Positions 1 through 9,362 of a stretch of DNA of 64,000 nt are shown here, piece after piece. The position numbers and the translations under genes are program-made. A model generated the notes under the pieces. The model was not told where the DNA came from, searched no databases, and saw only the letters and a program-made list of their open reading frames with translations. The stretch's first letter is position 1. Every line of letters starts with the position of its first letter. The DNA is from an uncultured Pelagibacteraceae bacterium (GTDB lineage Bacteria; Pseudomonadota; Alphaproteobacteria; Pelagibacterales; Pelagibacteraceae): the NCBI GenBank assembly GCA_902596515.1, contig CACJUF010000001.1, positions 124,001-188,000 of the forward strand, given 5' to 3'.

Positions 1-347
1 GTTGCTTTTGGCTGATGAGTAGGATTTTCACAATTTAAAAACTCACAATCTTTAAAAAAACTTGAAGTTACTTTTTCTGTGAGTTCTTTTGCAGAAATTT
101 TTTGCTCTTGTGATGATTTAATTATTTTATCATCAATATCAGTTATATTTCTCACATATGTCACTGCGGGATATTCGTTTTTTAACAATTTAAATAAAAT
201 ATCAAAAATTACTAAGGGTCTTGCATTTCCTATATGAGGATCATCATAAACTGTAGGTCCACAAACGTACATTCCAACATTTTTTCTTTCTTTTGGAACA
301 AAGTGTTCTTTTTTATTGCTTAAATTATTTGTTAAAAAAATATCCAT
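1..347 (-). CDS. cysS: Cysteinyl-tRNA synthetase, N-terminal part (cut by window edge)
   Basis: Charges tRNA-Cys with cysteine in the cytoplasm. It is absent from the ORF track because it runs off the left edge. Reading the minus strand from the ATG at 347 gives an open frame with the class I synthetase start MYVCGPTVYD, the HIGH-type motif HIGN, and the following RNITDIDDKI typical of CysRS. About 115 residues are present; the zinc site and KMSKS region lie outside the window. It follows nadE by about 50 bp on the same strand and may be the last gene of the glmU-glmS-aroG-nadE run. The family assignment is confident. Confidence 0.93.
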   Translation of the reverse strand, partial: MDIFLTNNLSNKKEHFVPKERKNVGMYVCGPTVYDDPHIGNARPLVIFDILFKLLKNEYPAVTYVRNITDIDDKIIKSSQEQKISAKELTEKVTSSFFKDCEFLNCENPTHQPKA

Positions 348-398
348 ATCAGCTGATTAAGAAATATACCTTATTTAATGATTTGTTAATCTAATTGA

Positions 399-1136
399 TT
401 AACTAGGAATCTTGCAAACTGGAATTGGCTCCATTTTATGCAAGTTTTGATTTCGAATTTTTTCGTATTGTTCTCTGTGAGGCGAATTTGGGTTACCCAT
501 TGCATCTTCAAGTTCTGAATAATTGAATCCTAACTGACCTTCATCTGTTCTTCCATCATCCCATAATCCGTCGGTTGGTGGAGCATCAATAATTTCTTTT
601 AATATACCTAATTCTTTGCCAAGTTCCCATACTTCGGTTTTATTGCAATCTGCTATAGGAGATATATCAACACCACCATCTCCATATTTTGTATAAAAAC
701 CTACTCCAAAATCCTCTACTTTATTCCCTGTTCCAACTACAATACCTTTATTTGCTGCTGCAACTTGGTAAAGAGTAGTCATTCTAAGTCTAGCTCTAGA
801 GTTAGCAAAACCATGTTCATTATCAAATTTATTTAGGGTTGTTGAAAATGTTTCAAAAAGTTTATCTAAACTTAAGGTATGCGCTTCAACATTTTTAAAA
901 TTTTTTACCAGCCATTGTTGATGCTTCAAACTAAGATCGTGTTGATTTTCTTTTTGTTTAATCGGCATGGTTAAGACTATAGTTTTAATTCCTGTCATCG
1001 CACTCAGAGTGCTTGAAACAGAGGAATCTATACCACCAGATATTCCAATGACTAATGATTGTGCCTTGTTTGGCATTTGATCTACGTATTTTTTGATCCA
1101 ATTAGAGATAAATTTCACTTTTTCTGATGGTAGCAT
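399..1136 (-). CDS. nadE: NAD+ synthetase (ammonia-dependent type)
   Basis: Makes NAD+ from nicotinic acid adenine dinucleotide, ATP and an amide donor, the last step of NAD synthesis. The 245-residue protein has the N-type ATP-pyrophosphatase loop SGGIDSS near residue 33, the later GTGNKVED segment, and the PPTDGLWDD(G)RTDE region typical of NadE. Its length fits the short NH3-dependent form without a glutaminase (nitrilase) domain, so ammonia or a partner would supply nitrogen. It starts at ATG 1136, follows the DAHP synthase on the same strand, and its stop lies within a weak GTTAATC/GATTAAC inverted repeat. Confidence 0.93.
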   Translation of the reverse strand: MLPSEKVKFISNWIKKYVDQMPNKAQSLVIGISGGIDSSVSSTLSAMTGIKTIVLTMPIKQKENQHDLSLKHQQWLVKNFKNVEAHTLSLDKLFETFSTTLNKFDNEHGFANSRARLRMTTLYQVAAANKGIVVGTGNKVEDFGVGFYTKYGDGGVDISPIADCNKTEVWELGKELGILKEIIDAPPTDGLWDDGRTDEGQLGFNYSELEDAMGNPNSPHREQYEKIRNQNLHKMEPIPVCKIPS

Positions 1137-1174
1137 ATCAAATATTTAACTATCTTAAAATTTTATGCAATAGC

Positions 1175-2554
1175 TTAAGATGCCGCTTGAATAGCATTTT
1201 TAGAATAGCTGCTATTCTTTTTAATCTCATCAGAAATTAAAAAGGCTAATTCTAAAGCCTGGTCTGAATTCAATCTTGGGTCACAATGAGTGTGATATCT
1301 ACTTGATAAATCAGCATCAGATATTTTTCTAGCTCCACCTGTACACTCTGTCACATCTTGGCCAGTCATTTCAACATGTAAACCACCTGCATATGATCCC
1401 TCAGACTGATGGACGCCAAAAACATTTTTTACCTCATTAACTACATTGTTAAATGGTCTCGTTTTAAAACCAGTAGTTGATACAATTGTATTCCCATGCA
1501 TTGGATCACATGACCAAATAACATTAAGACCTTCTTTTTTAATTCGTCTTATTAACTTTGGTAAAAACTTTTCTACATTTTGATGACCAAATCTTGAGAT
1601 TAAAGTTATTTTACCTTTTTCATTTTTTGGGTTCAATACTTCACAAATTTTTGCAATCTCCTCTGGTTTAGAAGTAGGACCACACTTTATTCCAATAGGA
1701 TTTTCTATTCCTCTGCAAAATTCAACATGTCCACCATCTAACTGTCTTGTTCTATCACCAATCCAAACAAAATGAGCAGATGTATCGTGATACTCACCAG
1801 TAGTAGAGTCTACTCTAGTCATACTTTCCTCAAAGGGTAAATGCAACGCTTCATGTGATGTCCAGAAATTTACAGTGTATAATCTGTTATTAAAGTCTGA
1901 AGTTATTCCGCATGCTTCCATAAAAGCTAGTGCATCAGCAATTTTGTCCTCTAGGTCTTTAAATTTTTTCGCTTGAGGACTTTTTTTAATGTAATCTAAA
2001 TTCCATAAATGAACTTTGTTCAAATCTGCAAAACCACCTTTTGAAAATGCTCTAAGTAAATTAAGCGTTGAAGCTGATTGAGAATACGCTTTGTACATTC
2101 TTTTTGGATCAGGTCTTCTAGCTTTTTCGTTAAAGTCTATTGCATTAATGTTATCACCTAAATAACTTGGTAATTCTACATCACCTTGTTTTTCTGTTGG
2201 AGCACTTCTTGGTTTAGAAAACTGTCCAGCAATCCTTCCAAGTTTTACAATAGGTAAAGACGCAGAGTATGTCATCACCAAAGCCATTTGAAGAATTACT
2301 TTAAAAGTATCTCTTATATTGTCAGGATGAAATTCTGCAAAACTTTCGGCACAGTCACCGCCTTGCAATAAAAAAGCTTTGCCATCAACTACTTTTGACA
2401 ATTGATCTTTTAAATGTCTTGTCTCACCTGCAAATACAAGTGGCGGAAATGTTTTTAATTTGTTTAAAACACTATTAAGCTCCTTCTCATCACCATACGT
2501 TGGTATGTGTTTGACAGGATACTTTCTCCAGCTATTTACTTTCCAATTTTTCAT
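1175..2554 (-). CDS. Class II 3-deoxy-7-phosphoheptulonate (DAHP) synthase
   Basis: Condenses phosphoenolpyruvate with erythrose 4-phosphate, the first step of the shikimate pathway to aromatic amino acids. The plant-like class II (AroA-II) family is shown by LLQGGDCAESFAEF near residue 80, the EFCRGIENPIGIKCGPT block and the C-terminal HVEMTGQDVTECTGG block. At about 459 residues it has normal family length. The ORF track starts at a TTG (2560), but the ATG two codons in (2554) is better because a GAG sits six bases upstream. It lies between glmS and nadE on the same strand, probably co-transcribed. The gene is variously called aroG, aroF or aroH, so no symbol is given. Confidence 0.93.
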   Translation of the reverse strand: MKNWKVNSWRKYPVKHIPTYGDEKELNSVLNKLKTFPPLVFAGETRHLKDQLSKVVDGKAFLLQGGDCAESFAEFHPDNIRDTFKVILQMALVMTYSASLPIVKLGRIAGQFSKPRSAPTEKQGDVELPSYLGDNINAIDFNEKARRPDPKRMYKAYSQSASTLNLLRAFSKGGFADLNKVHLWNLDYIKKSPQAKKFKDLEDKIADALAFMEACGITSDFNNRLYTVNFWTSHEALHLPFEESMTRVDSTTGEYHDTSAHFVWIGDRTRQLDGGHVEFCRGIENPIGIKCGPTSKPEEIAKICEVLNPKNEKGKITLISRFGHQNVEKFLPKLIRRIKKEGLNVIWSCDPMHGNTIVSTTGFKTRPFNNVVNEVKNVFGVHQSEGSYAGGLHVEMTGQDVTECTGGARKISDADLSSRYHTHCDPRLNSDQALELAFLISDEIKKNSSYSKNAIQAAS

Positions 2555-2589
2555 ATTCAACTCAAGATTGTTGTATCAGAGTTTTTCTA

Positions 2590-4410
2590 TTATTCAACGG
2601 TTACTGATTTAGCTAAATTTCTAGGCTTATCTATATCAAATCCTTTTTTGAGAGCTGAATAATAAGCTAATTTTTGCAAAGGTATTGTTAAAAGAAAGGG
2701 TAAAAGGTCATCATTAGCACTTTCAACTTCTATTTTTTCCCAAATATTCTCTGAAACCACCTCATCACTACTTTTATTTGTTACTAACAAAACTTTTGCT
2801 CCTCTTGCAATAACTTCCTGCATATTAGAAATAGTTTTTTTATAATAATTGTCTCTTGGTGCTAACACAACAACAGGCATCCCTTCCTCAATAAGTGCTA
2901 GTGGTCCATGTTTCATTTCCCCAGCTGGATAGCCTTCAGCATGGATATAAGATAGTTCTTTTAATTTTAATGCACCTTCTAATGCTATTGGAAAAGAAAA
3001 ACCTCTTCCTAAAAACATTGAACCTTTAGCCTCATTAAAGGTATTAGAAATTGTCTGTATCTTATTATCGGTTAATAAAGTCTTTTCTGCTAATTTAGGA
3101 AGAGATTTAAGATCTTTAAGTTTTTCAGTGAATAATTCTTTTTTTAAATCTTTTCTTAATAATCCTAGTTTTAAAGCTAAAATGTATAATATAAGGATTT
3201 GACCCAAAAAGGCTTTGGTAGAAGCAACCCCTATCTCGGTCCCACAATGTATTGGTAAAACAAATTTAGAGTCTCTAGCAATCGAACTCTCGATTACATT
3301 CACAACTGCACATGTTTTCATATCATTTTGATTACACAAATCTAATGCTGCATAAGTATCTGCTGTTTCACCAGATTGAGATACAAATATATATAAAGTC
3401 TCTTTCTTAAATCTGTTTTTTCTATATCTAAACTCTGACGCAATATCTACATTAACATCTAATGAAGTTAATTCTTCGAACCAGTATTTTGCAAGTAGAC
3501 AAGAATGATAGGCTGTTCCACAACCAATTAAAGTTACTGAGGAAATTTCACTCATTTTCCAAGGAAAATTATAAATATTAATATCATTATTTAATGTATC
3601 TACATATTCATTAATTCCATTTTTTAATGTTGTCGGTTGTTCCTCTATTTCTTTAGCCATGAAATGTTTGTAATCACCTTTGTCATATTTTTCATCTTCT
3701 AAAGATAATTCTAAAACTTTTTTATTTATCTTATCCCCATCCTCATTAAAAAATTCAACGTGGTCTTTTTTTATAATACAAAATTCACCGTCATTAAGAT
3801 AAGTAATCTTATTTGTCATTGCCTTCAAAGCGTATGAGTCTGAACCTAAATAATTTTCATTTGGACCATACCCCACAGCTAATGGAGATCCTCTTCTTGC
3901 ACCAACAATCAAATCAGGTTGATCTTTAAATATTATACCTAGCGCAAAACTACCATGAAGAGATTTTAGAGTTTTTTGAATTGAATTAACAATATTTTCA
4001 GTTTTTAAATTTTCTGTAATCAAATGCACAATCACTTCAGTATCAGTTTGTGACTTAAATTTATGACCCTTGCTTACCAAAAATTTTTTTAATAACGTAG
4101 AATTTTCAATTATTCCATTATGAACTACAGAAACATTTTGTGAAGAATGAGGATGAGCATTAATACTATTTGGCAGTCCATGGGTAGCCCAACGAACATG
4201 TCCTATACCAATAGTTCCTTCCATTTTTTGAACTAATAAATTATTTTCAAGATTATCAACTCTTCCTTCAGATTTAACTTCGTTAATTTCATTGTTTGAA
4301 AGCGTTGCTATACCTGCTGAATCATATCCTCTGTATTCTAATTTTTTTAAAGAACTGATAATTGTTGATGAAACAGGTCTATTACTATTTATTCCAATAA
4401 TGCCACACAT
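2590..4410 (-). CDS. glmS: Glutamine-fructose-6-phosphate aminotransferase (isomerising)
   Basis: Makes glucosamine 6-phosphate from fructose 6-phosphate and glutamine, committing carbon to peptidoglycan and LPS amino sugars. The 606-residue protein begins MCGIIGI, giving the catalytic Cys2 of the Ntn glutaminase domain. Two SIS sugar domains follow, with SQSGETADT and STKAFLGQ, and the protein ends in the characteristic PRNLAKSVTVE tail. Length and all hallmark motifs are normal. It starts 2 bp after the GlmU-like gene, so the two are translationally close. No glmS ribozyme-like leader is possible there because the upstream gene abuts it. Confidence 0.96.
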   Translation of the reverse strand: MCGIIGINSNRPVSSTIISSLKKLEYRGYDSAGIATLSNNEINEVKSEGRVDNLENNLLVQKMEGTIGIGHVRWATHGLPNSINAHPHSSQNVSVVHNGIIENSTLLKKFLVSKGHKFKSQTDTEVIVHLITENLKTENIVNSIQKTLKSLHGSFALGIIFKDQPDLIVGARRGSPLAVGYGPNENYLGSDSYALKAMTNKITYLNDGEFCIIKKDHVEFFNEDGDKINKKVLELSLEDEKYDKGDYKHFMAKEIEEQPTTLKNGINEYVDTLNNDINIYNFPWKMSEISSVTLIGCGTAYHSCLLAKYWFEELTSLDVNVDIASEFRYRKNRFKKETLYIFVSQSGETADTYAALDLCNQNDMKTCAVVNVIESSIARDSKFVLPIHCGTEIGVASTKAFLGQILILYILALKLGLLRKDLKKELFTEKLKDLKSLPKLAEKTLLTDNKIQTISNTFNEAKGSMFLGRGFSFPIALEGALKLKELSYIHAEGYPAGEMKHGPLALIEEGMPVVVLAPRDNYYKKTISNMQEVIARGAKVLLVTNKSSDEVVSENIWEKIEVESANDDLLPFLLTIPLQKLAYYSALKKGFDIDKPRNLAKSVTVE

Positions 4411-4412
4411 AA

Positions 4413-5033
4413 TTATTTAGATTTTCTTTTATAATTTTTTACCTCTAGTTGTTGGCTTCTAGTGAGCGCTAGAGATTTTTTACTTACATTCCTGGTAATT
4501 ACTGATCCTGCTCCAACTATACTATTTTCTGCAAGTGTAATTGGGGCAACTAAAGAAGAGTTAGAGCCAATAAAAACATTATCTTTTATTGTAGTTTTAT
4601 ATTTTTTTATCCCATCGTAGTTGCACGTAATTGTCCCCGCTCCAACGTTAACTGATTTACCAATTGAGGTGTCGCCAATATAAGTTAAATGATTTACCTT
4701 AGATTTTTTTCCAAGAGTACTTTTTTTAATTTCAACAAAGTTTCCAATTTTAGATCCTTCCTTTAAAGTGGTACCAGGTCTTATTCGTGCATAAGGACCT
4801 ATTTCAACTTTATTTTCGATTTTACAATTCTCTAAATGACTGAAAGATTTAATAATAACATTGTTACCAATCTTCACTTTTGATCCAATAACTACATATG
4901 GTTCTATAGTCACATTTTTTCCAATTTTTGTATCTTTAGAAAAATAGATTGTTTCTGGAGCAATCATATTTACTGACTTCAAAAATTTATTTCTTAATGA
5001 ATTCTGTAGCTTGTTTATTTGTAACTGTTTCAT
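4413..5033 (-). CDS. GlmU acetyltransferase-domain protein lacking the uridyltransferase domain
   Basis: The 206-residue protein is a left-handed beta helix matching only the C-terminal half of bifunctional GlmU, which acetylates glucosamine 1-phosphate with acetyl-CoA. It starts in what would be the linker helix of full GlmU. The catalytic and binding motifs [24 protein letters not shown] and [12 protein letters not shown] are intact. The roughly 230-residue N-terminal nucleotidyltransferase domain is absent, and only 71 bp separate its start from the divergent gph, so no remnant is present. It sits 2 bp upstream of glmS, supporting a role in UDP-GlcNAc synthesis. UTP-dependent uridylylation would need a separate enzyme elsewhere. 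Confidence 0.88.
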   Translation of the reverse strand: MKQLQINKLQNSLRNKFLKSVNMIAPETIYFSKDTKIGKNVTIEPYVVIGSKVKIGNNVIIKSFSHLENCKIENKVEIGPYARIRPGTTLKEGSKIGNFVEIKKSTLGKKSKVNHLTYIGDTSIGKSVNVGAGTITCNYDGIKKYKTTIKDNVFIGSNSSLVAPITLAENSIVGAGSVITRNVSKKSLALTRSQQLEVKNYKRKSK

Positions 5034-5104
5034 CTAGAAAATTACTTACAATAAGTATATACCTTTCTTAATTCACAAAATATTTCTTAAAAATACTTTT
5101 AATT

Positions 5105-5794
5105 ATGAAACAAATTTTTACAATTCTTTTTGATTTAGATGGCACTTTAGTTGATACAGCTCCCGACTTAATGAGGGCCCACAATCATGTTATGAGTAAA
5201 TTTGGATATCCAACCAAGTCTACTGAGGAAATAAGAAACCTGGTGGGTCAAGGTGCTGGTGCAATGCTTGGTCGATCTATATGGGGTCAGGCAAAAAAAG
5301 AATTTGGAAAAGTCCAGGATGAAAAAATTAAAAAAGAAATGGTCAAAGAATTTGTAGAGTATTATGGAAATAATATTGTAAATGAAAGTAAATTAATTGA
5401 TGGAGTTAAAGATTTTTTAATATGGTCAAAAGAAAAAAAAATTTCAATGGGTGTTTGCACAAATAAACAAGAACATCTAGCAATTGATCTTTTAAAAAAA
5501 ATTGGAATTTATGATTTTTTTGAATATGTAGCGGGTCACAATACATTTGATTATTGTAAACCTGATCCAAGACACTTAACGTCTGTAGTTGAAATTTTAG
5601 ATGGGGATCTTAAAAAAACTTTAATGATTGGCGATAGTGAAACAGATGCTAACGCCGCAAAAGCTGCTGGAATTCCAGTTATTTTACTTGAGGATGGTTA
5701 TACGGAAAAAAATACAACTGAAATTTACCATAATCACTTAATAAAAGACTTCATAGGTATTGAAAAAATCGTAACAAAATATCTTAAATATTGA
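5105..5794 (+). CDS. gph: HAD-family phosphatase, phosphoglycolate phosphatase-like
   Basis: Probably dephosphorylates 2-phosphoglycolate or a similar small phosphate ester. HAD motif I is FDLDGTLVDTAPDL at residues 8-21 with both catalytic aspartates. Motif II is around TNKQ, and motif IV is MIGDSETDANAAKAAG. The helical cap between motifs I and II is of the Gph type, and 229 residues is the usual length. It is transcribed away from the GlmU-like gene and lies 45 bp upstream of prpD. HAD phosphatases are hard to assign to a substrate from sequence, so gph is the best family label. Confidence 0.8.
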   Translation: MKQIFTILFDLDGTLVDTAPDLMRAHNHVMSKFGYPTKSTEEIRNLVGQGAGAMLGRSIWGQAKKEFGKVQDEKIKKEMVKEFVEYYGNNIVNESKLIDGVKDFLIWSKEKKISMGVCTNKQEHLAIDLLKKIGIYDFFEYVAGHNTFDYCKPDPRHLTSVVEILDGDLKKTLMIGDSETDANAAKAAGIPVILLEDGYTEKNTTEIYHNHLIKDFIGIEKIVTKYLKY

Positions 5795-5839
5795 TTATTT
5801 TTTTTAAACTATTAGAACAGTTTTCAATTAGGAGTTATT

Positions 5840-7342
5840 TTGATCATACATAACGTAAAAGTTTTCCCATCTAAAGTTCATTTATCCAAAAAAAAACAGC
5901 TGGCTTGGAAAATCGCAGAGATTGCAAGTGATAATGCAAAGTTAGATAAAGAAGCAATAGAGATGGTCATTAATAGAATTATTGATAATGCTTCAGTTGC
6001 AATAGCTTCTTTAAATAGACGTCCAGTTATTTCATCTCGAGAGATGGCCCTAAAACATTTAAGAAAAAATGGTGCAACATTATTTGGTGTTGATAATAAA
6101 TTAAAATTTGATTGTGAATGGGCAGCATGGAGCAACGGAACAGCTGTAAGAGAACTTGATTTTCATGACACGTTTTTAGCAGCTGATTACAGTCATCCTG
6201 GTGATAATATTCCTCCCCTTATAAGTGTTGCACAACAAAATAAAAAAAGTGGATTAGATCTTTTAAGAGGGATAATTACTGCCTATGAAGTGCAAGTTAA
6301 TTTAGTTAAAGGAATTTGTTTACATAAGCATAAAGTAGACCACATCGCTCACTTAGGACCAAGTGTTGCTGCTGGATTAGGATCCATGTTAAGACTAAAT
6401 ACAGAAACAATCTATCAAGCTGTTCAACAAGCTCTACATACAACTATTTCAACTAGACAGTCTAGAAAAGGTGAAATCTCTAGTTGGAAAGCTTATGCTC
6501 CAGCGCATGCCGGTAAACTTGCAATCGAGGCTGTAGATAGAGTTATGCGTGGTGAAGGTGCTCCAAGTCCAATTTATGAAGGTGAGGATAGTGTTATTGC
6601 ACGAATTTTAGATGGAAAAAAAGCGTTATATAGAATTCCACTTCCAAAAAAAAATGAGACTAAGAAAGCTATTCTTGAAACTTACACAAAAGAATATTCT
6701 GCCGAATATCAATCTCAAGCATTAATTGATCTTGCAAAAAAACTTAAAAATAAGATATCAAATCTAAATCAAATAAAAAAAATTGATATTTATACCAGTC
6801 ATCATACTCATTATGTGATTGGTACAGGTGCAAACGATCCTCAAAAAATGGATCCTAATGCAAGTAGAGAAACGTTAGATCATTCAATAATGTATATATT
6901 TGCTGTAGCTTTAGAAGATGGTAGTTGGCATCATGTAAAATCTTATTCGAAAGCCAGAGCAAAAAGAAAAAGTACAATTAAGATATGGAGGTCAATCAAA
7001 ACCCATGAGGATAAAAAATGGACCAAAAGATATCATGACCCAAACCCCAGAAAAAAAGCTTTTGGTGCAAAAGTCATAATTACCCTTAAAAATGGAAAAA
7101 AAATTACCGAAGAACAAGGAGTTGCAGATGCTCATCCTTATGGCTCAAGACCGTTCAAAAGAAAAAATTATATAAACAAATTTTTAACACTTACCGAAAA
7201 TATTTTAGATAAAAAAGAAATTGAAAGATTTTTAAAAACAGTGCAAAACTTAAGAAAACTAAAGTCAGGTCAATTAGATAGATTGAATATTATTGTTAAA
7301 AAGAGCAAAATTAAACGAAATTTAAAAAAAGGAATTTTTTAA
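5840..7342 (+). CDS. prpD: 2-methylcitrate dehydratase (MmgE/PrpD family)
   Basis: Dehydrates 2-methylcitrate in the methylcitrate cycle, which oxidises propionyl-CoA to pyruvate. The 500-residue protein is MmgE/PrpD-like across its length, with [19 protein letters not shown] and the central AGLGSMLRL and [10 protein letters not shown] blocks. The start is a TTG at 5840, preceded six bases upstream by AGGAG, which makes this unusual start convincing. Its stop overlaps the prpB start (TAATG). The operon prpD-prpB-prpC fixes the role; MmgE/PrpD proteins outside such operons are otherwise ambiguous. Propionyl-CoA probably comes from odd-chain or DMSP-derived carbon, which is inference. Confidence 0.92.
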   Translation: MIIHNVKVFPSKVHLSKKKQLAWKIAEIASDNAKLDKEAIEMVINRIIDNASVAIASLNRRPVISSREMALKHLRKNGATLFGVDNKLKFDCEWAAWSNGTAVRELDFHDTFLAADYSHPGDNIPPLISVAQQNKKSGLDLLRGIITAYEVQVNLVKGICLHKHKVDHIAHLGPSVAAGLGSMLRLNTETIYQAVQQALHTTISTRQSRKGEISSWKAYAPAHAGKLAIEAVDRVMRGEGAPSPIYEGEDSVIARILDGKKALYRIPLPKKNETKKAILETYTKEYSAEYQSQALIDLAKKLKNKISNLNQIKKIDIYTSHHTHYVIGTGANDPQKMDPNASRETLDHSIMYIFAVALEDGSWHHVKSYSKARAKRKSTIKIWRSIKTHEDKKWTKRYHDPNPRKKAFGAKVIITLKNGKKITEEQGVADAHPYGSRPFKRKNYINKFLTLTENILDKKEIERFLKTVQNLRKLKSGQLDRLNIIVKKSKIKRNLKKGIF

Positions 7343-8238
7343 TGCATTTTGTTGAAAAAGAACCAATACAAAAAAGAAAAGACTTTACAGATAAATTAAA
7401 ATCTAAAAAAATATTAAGAGTTCCTGGTGCTTATAATCCTTTAACAGCAAAATTAATTGAGGAGATTGGTTATGATGCTGTTTATGTTTCAGGAGGTGTT
7501 ATGGCAAATGATCTTGGATTTCCTGATATTGGATTAACCACACTGCAAGATGTTAGTACGCGGTCGTACTTAATTTCTAGAGTTACAAATCTTCCTACAA
7601 TTGTAGATATAGATACAGGATTTAAATCATGTAAAGAAACTATAGAAACTTTTGAAGAGTTTGGAATTACTGGAGTTCATTTAGAAGATCAAATTGAAAG
7701 AAAAAGATGTGGACACCTAGATAACAAAGAATTGATATCCACAGATGCAATGGTGAAAAAAATTAAAGAATGTGTTTCTGCAAAAAAAGATGAAAATTTT
7801 AGGATTATTGCAAGGTCCGATGCAAAAAGTGTAGAAGGGATTGATAAAATGATCGAGAGATGTAAGGCTTATATCGATGCCGGAGCAGAAATTATTTTTC
7901 CTGAGGCGCTTCATGATGAAAAGGATTTTGAAAAAGTTAGAAAAGAATTATCGTGTTATTTGTTAGCCAATATGACTGAATTTGGAAAAACTAAATTATT
8001 AAATTACAAACAATTAGAAGAACTGGGTTACAACATCGTTATTTATCCTGTTACAACTCAAAGGTTAGCAATGAAAAACGTTGAAGATGGTTTGAGGGAC
8101 ATTTATGCAAATGGACACCAAAACAACATTATTGATAAAATGCAAACTAGAAAACGTTTATATGATCTTGTGGATTACGAGAAATATAATAGTTTAGATG
8201 AAAAAATTTATAACTTTAACACCGATGGTCACGATTAA
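7342..8238 (+). CDS. prpB: 2-methylisocitrate lyase
   Basis: Cleaves 2-methylisocitrate to pyruvate and succinate, the last step of the methylcitrate cycle. The 298-residue protein belongs to the isocitrate lyase / PEP mutase superfamily: VDIDTGF holds metal-binding acidic residues, HLEDQIERKRCGHLD carries the KRCGH catalytic loop, and ARSDA follows. Its length is that of PrpB rather than the much longer isocitrate lyase AceA. It overlaps prpD and prpC by one base at each end, so the three genes are almost certainly one translationally coupled operon. Confidence 0.94.
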   Translation: MHFVEKEPIQKRKDFTDKLKSKKILRVPGAYNPLTAKLIEEIGYDAVYVSGGVMANDLGFPDIGLTTLQDVSTRSYLISRVTNLPTIVDIDTGFKSCKETIETFEEFGITGVHLEDQIERKRCGHLDNKELISTDAMVKKIKECVSAKKDENFRIIARSDAKSVEGIDKMIERCKAYIDAGAEIIFPEALHDEKDFEKVRKELSCYLLANMTEFGKTKLLNYKQLEELGYNIVIYPVTTQRLAMKNVEDGLRDIYANGHQNNIIDKMQTRKRLYDLVDYEKYNSLDEKIYNFNTDGHD

Positions 8239-9362
8239 TGAGTGATGATATTAAAAAAGGCTTATTAGGAATTGTTGTAGACGAAACAGAAGTCTCAAAA
8301 GTAATGCCTGAAATTAACTCTTTAACTTACAGAGGTTATGCTGCTCAAGATCTTTGTGAATATTGTAGATTTGAGGAAGTAGCTTATCTTATTTTAAATA
8401 AAGATTTACCAAATACTATTCAGCTTAGAAAATTTGAAAAGGAAGAGAAAAATAATAGAGAATTATCTAAAGATTTATACTCAGTTATAAAAAAAATGCC
8501 TAAAAAATCTCATCCTATGGATGTGGCTAGAACAGCCGTAAGTATTATGGGTTTAGAAGATAAAGAAACAACTGATTCCTCTCCTGAAGCAAATATGAGA
8601 AAAGCAATTAGAATCCTTGCAAAAACTCCTACTGCATTAGCTGCTTTCTACAGAATTAGAAAAGGTAAAAAAATTATCAAACCCAAAAAAAATTTAAATA
8701 TAGCAGAGAACTTTTTTTATATGTGTTTTGGAAAAGTACCTCAAAAAGAAATAGTAAAAGCTTTTGATGTGTCTTTAATACTATATGCAGAGCATAGCTT
8801 TAACGTTTCAACTTTTACTGCAAGAACTATTACCAGCAGCTTGTCTGATATTCACGGGGCAATTACTGGAGCAATAGCAAGTTTAAAAGGTCCATTACAT
8901 GGAGGAGCTAATGAAGAAGTAATGCATATGATGAACAAAATTAAGGATCCTAAAAACGCTCTTAAATGGATAAATGATGCCTTAGATAAAAAAGAGGTTG
9001 TTATGGGTTTTGGTCATAGAGTTTACAAAAGTGGAGACTCAAGAGTTCCTACAATGAGAAAATATTTCTCTAAAGTAGCAAAAATTAAAAAGGATAAAAA
9101 ATTTGAAAAAATTTACGACATTGTTGAAAAAGTAATGATTGAGAGAAAAAACATCCATCCAAACGTGGATTATCCTACTGGACCGACTTATCACTTGATG
9201 GGTTTTGATACAGATTTCTTTACACCGATATTCGTTATTTCAAGAATAACTGGTTGGTCAGCGCATATAATGGAGCAACATGCTGCAAATAAACTGATCA
9301 GACCTCTTGCAAGTTACAAAGGTAACAAGCACAGAAAAGTTTTACAATTAAATCAAAGATAA
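8238..9362 (+). CDS. prpC: 2-methylcitrate synthase
   Basis: Condenses propionyl-CoA with oxaloacetate to give 2-methylcitrate, entering the methylcitrate cycle. The 374-residue protein is a short-type citrate synthase with GPLHGGANE and the signature GFGHRVYKSGDSR, supplying the two active-site histidines, and FDTDFFTPIF supplying the catalytic aspartate. Sequence alone cannot fully separate PrpC from citrate synthase GltA, but its place as third gene after prpD-prpB decides it. Its stop codon is directly adjacent to the stop of convergent nrdB, with no spacer. Confidence 0.93.
   Translation: MSDDIKKGLLGIVVDETEVSKVMPEINSLTYRGYAAQDLCEYCRFEEVAYLILNKDLPNTIQLRKFEKEEKNNRELSKDLYSVIKKMPKKSHPMDVARTAVSIMGLEDKETTDSSPEANMRKAIRILAKTPTALAAFYRIRKGKKIIKPKKNLNIAENFFYMCFGKVPQKEIVKAFDVSLILYAEHSFNVSTFTARTITSSLSDIHGAITGAIASLKGPLHGGANEEVMHMMNKIKDPKNALKWINDALDKKEVVMGFGHRVYKSGDSRVPTMRKYFSKVAKIKKDKKFEKIYDIVEKVMIERKNIHPNVDYPTGPTYHLMGFDTDFFTPIFVISRITGWSAHIMEQHAANKLIRPLASYKGNKHRKVLQLNQR

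Noticed and set aside
385-403. Inverted repeat GTTAATC-N5-GATTAAC overlapping the nadE stop, as a possible terminator
   Set aside because: The stem is AT-rich and no U-run follows on the minus strand; cysS follows only 51 bp later and seems to belong to the same transcript.
2590-4415. glmS ribozyme or riboswitch upstream of glmS
   Set aside because: Only 2 bp separate glmS from the upstream gene and no ribozyme-like conserved core is seen.
5878-6135. Minus-strand ORF of 85 codons inside prpD
   Set aside because: It lies wholly within a strongly supported gene on the other strand, with no family resemblance or ribosome site.
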